Assembly (NCBI GenBank): GCA_011365055.1 | Contig: RDOG01000027.1 | Span: 1 to 46,236 of the forward strand | DNA from: Promethearchaeota archaeon | GTDB taxonomy: Archaea; Asgardarchaeota; Lokiarchaeia; Helarchaeales; RDOG01 | DNA: 46,236 bases | Direction of reading: 5' to 3' | Shown: one piece after another, positions 44,186-46,236 of the stretch | How positions within the stretch are numbered: position 1 is the first letter of the stretch | Layout of the letters: the number at the start of each line of letters is the position of its first letter | Notes under the pieces: generated by a model | Database searches by the model: none | The model's input: the letters and a program-made list of their open reading frames with translations, nothing else | Told to the model about the DNA's origin: nothing | Made by a program: the position numbers and the translations under genes

Positions 44186-46219
44186 ATGCTAAATCACAAA
44201 AAAATGACCTTGTTATGTCTAATGATCTTTTTAATAATTTTACCTTTTTTCGGATTAATCCAACTTAATTTTCCAGTCATGAATGAATCAAGCTTAAATT
44301 TGGGGATTAGAGCTAATTCACCCATTATCATCACCGAAGACGCTGATTTCTTGATTTATAACAACGGAAGTGGATATGGGAACAGCACGCACCCCTACAT
44401 AATTGAAGATTACGTCATTAATGCTAGTGGTTTGAGCACGTACGGGATTGAGATACACAATACGGATGCTTATTTCATTTTAAGGAATTGCACGATAACT
44501 GATTGTGGTACGTATCATGGCTTCCTGCTTCAAAACGTTACGAATGGAGTCATTGACAATAACACGTTATTTAATAATAAGAACGGTTTTTACATATATG
44601 ATCAATGTGATGGGAACACACTGTCTAATAACATAATTCATGACAATACTGGAAGTGGAGGCTATTCTGGAAATGGCATTCTCTTAACTGATGATTGCGT
44701 TGGAAACACGCTAATTAACAATACTATTTATAATAATACTGGAGGAAGTGGAGACTATTCTGGAAATGGCATTCAGTTAAATGATCATTGTGATGAGAAT
44801 ACATTATCCCAAAACACCATTTATAACAATACTGGAAACGGAATGTATTCTGGAAATGGCATTTTCTTAGTTTTATATTGCAATGGGAACACGTTAACTA
44901 ACAATACCATTTATAATAATACTGGAGGAAGCGGAATATATTCAGGCAATGGCATTCTCTTAGTTGAAGATAGTGATGAAAACACGCTGTCTAATAATAT
45001 GGTTTATAATAACACGGGAGGAGCAGGATACTGTTCAGGCAATGGCATTTTCCTTTACTTAAGTGATGATAATGTTTTTATTCGGAACAAAATCATCTCT
45101 AACACGGGATATGGCATTAATGTTTCAACATCAACTTGTTCGGATAATAATGTATTTTATAATTTGATCTGGCAAAACAATAATGAACTACCAGTCCAAT
45201 CAGACCAAGTTCTCGATTTAGGCACGAATACTATTTGGTATGAAAATATCTATGATTGGCAAATCGATTCAGATGGTGATGGGCTTTTAAATGGAGAAGA
45301 AGTATCCTTGGGAACAGATCCGGTTGATCCTGATTGTGATGATGATGATCTCCAGGACGGTTTTGAAATAAATCATGGAACTAATCCCTTGGATGATGAC
45401 TCTGATTCTGATGGGTTAACCGATTATGAGGAAATTCATACGTATTTTACAAATGCTACTAATCAGGATACAGATACAGATGGTTTATCTGATTGGGATG
45501 AAATAGAAACGTATTTAACTAATCCGATCTCGAATGACACGGATGGCGATGGATTAGCAGATAATTTTGAAATTAATATTGGAACAAACCCGCGATTGGA
45601 GGACTCTGATGGCGATGGTTTAGATGACAAATTTGAATTGAATCAAGGTATTGATCCGAAGAATAATGATACTGATGATGACGGGTTAAGTGATAGTGAC
45701 GAATTATACACGTATTTCACGAACCCAAATAGTAATGATACGGATTCAGACAATATATTAGATTGGGATGAAATAAACACGTATTTAACTAGTCCGACCT
45801 CGAATGACACGGATGGTGATGGATTAGCAGATGATTTTGAAATTAAAGTAGGAACTAACCCGCGATTGGAGGACTCTGATGGAGATATGCTATCGGATTT
45901 TGTTGAATATCAACTTGGAACTAATGCAAATCTCACCGATACTGATAATGACGGATATTCTGACGGTGCAGAAGTAGCTGCAGGAACGGATCCGACATCT
46001 GCAAGTAGTACCCCCGTAACCACGACTTCACCAACAGGTAATTTTACGGATATTTTAATAATAATCTTGTTAATAGCAGTAGTAGTAGCGATTTCTTTGA
46101 TTGTGATGTTATTCTTTAGAACGGGAACTCTTAAGAAGGAAATAATAGATTTGAAGAAAAAATCAGACAGCTCCAAAAAAATGATTAAAAAATCAGAAGA
46201 GAGCACGTTAAAAGAATAA
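44186..46219 (+). CDS. surface protein: parallel beta-helix plus Ca-binding repeats and membrane anchor
   Basis: This 677-residue protein has a signal helix (about 8-27), then a NosD/PbH1-type right-handed beta-helix (about 45-350) of repeated NTLxNNxIYNNTG units. After it comes a run of thrombospondin type 3-like acidic repeats (about 355-610) with DSDGDGLDD and DTDGDGLAD motifs that bind calcium. A membrane helix (about 622-645) and a basic cytoplasmic tail close it. It is probably an S-layer-associated or adhesive surface protein. GAGGAG precedes the ATG by 6 nt. Internal 90-residue repeats suggest growth by duplication. The last bases carry a T run terminator. Confidence 0.85.
   Translation: MLNHKKMTLLCLMIFLIILPFFGLIQLNFPVMNESSLNLGIRANSPIIITEDADFLIYNNGSGYGNSTHPYIIEDYVINASGLSTYGIEIHNTDAYFILRNCTITDCGTYHGFLLQNVTNGVIDNNTLFNNKNGFYIYDQCDGNTLSNNIIHDNTGSGGYSGNGILLTDDCVGNTLINNTIYNNTGGSGDYSGNGIQLNDHCDENTLSQNTIYNNTGNGMYSGNGIFLVLYCNGNTLTNNTIYNNTGGSGIYSGNGILLVEDSDENTLSNNMVYNNTGGAGYCSGNGIFLYLSDDNVFIRNKIISNTGYGINVSTSTCSDNNVFYNLIWQNNNELPVQSDQVLDLGTNTIWYENIYDWQIDSDGDGLLNGEEVSLGTDPVDPDCDDDDLQDGFEINHGTNPLDDDSDSDGLTDYEEIHTYFTNATNQDTDTDGLSDWDEIETYLTNPISNDTDGDGLADNFEINIGTNPRLEDSDGDGLDDKFELNQGIDPKNNDTDDDGLSDSDELYTYFTNPNSNDTDSDNILDWDEINTYLTSPTSNDTDGDGLADDFEIKVGTNPRLEDSDGDMLSDFVEYQLGTNANLTDTDNDGYSDGAEVAAGTDPTSASSTPVTTTSPTGNFTDILIIILLIAVVVAISLIVMLFFRTGTLKKEIIDLKKKSDSSKKMIKKSEESTLKE
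45531..45889 (+). repeat. 270-bp repeat in the calcium-binding region
   Basis: The sequence starting cgaatgacacggatgg at 45531 recurs at 45801, a period of 270 bp (90 codons), with few differences over about 85 bases. The segment just before each copy, encoding DEIxTYLTxP, also recurs, showing duplication of a whole 90-residue block. Confidence 0.85.
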
Positions 46220-46236
46220 TTTTTTTTTTTTTTATT
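46220..46236 (+). terminator. T-run after the surface-protein gene
   Basis: Fourteen consecutive T residues right after the stop codon resemble an archaeal intrinsic terminator, which needs only a T run. The window ends here. Confidence 0.55.

Overview
This window most likely comes from an AT-rich archaeal chromosome, and probably from an Asgard archaeon (Promethearchaeota/Lokiarchaeia-like). The archaeal signs are a RadA recombinase, an archaeal COG1395-type HTH regulator, a three-subunit 2-oxoacid:ferredoxin oxidoreductase, an ADP-forming acyl-CoA synthetase-like protein and a tungsten/molybdenum bis-MGD oxidoreductase. The Asgard signs are two Ras/Rab-like small GTPases, three proteins with a longin/roadblock-like N-terminal fold, and a 1025-residue membrane protein joining a beta-propeller to a region that looks like a coat-protein appendage. 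Family assignments come from reading motifs; no database search was run.

Region by region: (1) 1-4690 holds a class III aminotransferase cut by the window edge, an agmatinase/arginase-family hydrolase, a small longin-like protein and a korA-korB-korC operon. (2) 4691-8474 holds a decayed iolB-like gene, a longin-like/membrane fusion, a stretch of decayed sequence and an ADP-forming acyl-CoA synthetase alpha-type protein. (3) 8475-14762 holds an orphan molybdopterin oxidoreductase, an alpha/beta hydrolase, several membrane proteins and a protein with three 29-residue repeats plus a helix-hairpin-helix-like end. (4) 14956-21562 holds a PadR regulator fused to a methyltransferase-like domain, RadA diverging from a HisA-related protein, a DsrE-TusA sulfur-carrier pair, a YkgJ-like Cys protein, a small GTPase and an unrecognised 364-residue protein. 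(5) 21735-28280 holds a TrkA/RCK channel-like protein behind a tiny leader ORF, the COG1395 regulator, an unusual Cys-rich ferredoxin, a membrane protein with an orphan histidine-kinase dimerisation helix, a decayed metal-binding-protein fragment, a PRPP-binding protein, a small winged-helix protein and a second GTPase. (6) 28603-34308 centres on a DUF2207-like membrane protein with a Gly/Cys-repeat C-terminus, followed 7 nt later by a radical SAM/SPASM enzyme. (7) 34615-46236 holds a longin-like coiled-coil protein with a Lys-rich tail, sugar-nucleotide and glycan genes (CDP-paratose-epimerase-like, GalU-like, GT2), the propeller/appendage protein, a GNAT enzyme and a large beta-helix/calcium-repeat surface protein.

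Two things deserve most attention. The first is the membrane protein with six regularly spaced Cys in a poly-Gly tail next to a SPASM-type radical SAM enzyme, a candidate post-translational modification system acting on a membrane-anchored substrate. The second is the propeller-TM-coiled-coil-ear-platform-wHTH protein, which combines parts reminiscent of eukaryotic vesicle coats in one membrane-spanning chain. No tRNA, rRNA, CRISPR array or insertion sequence was seen.
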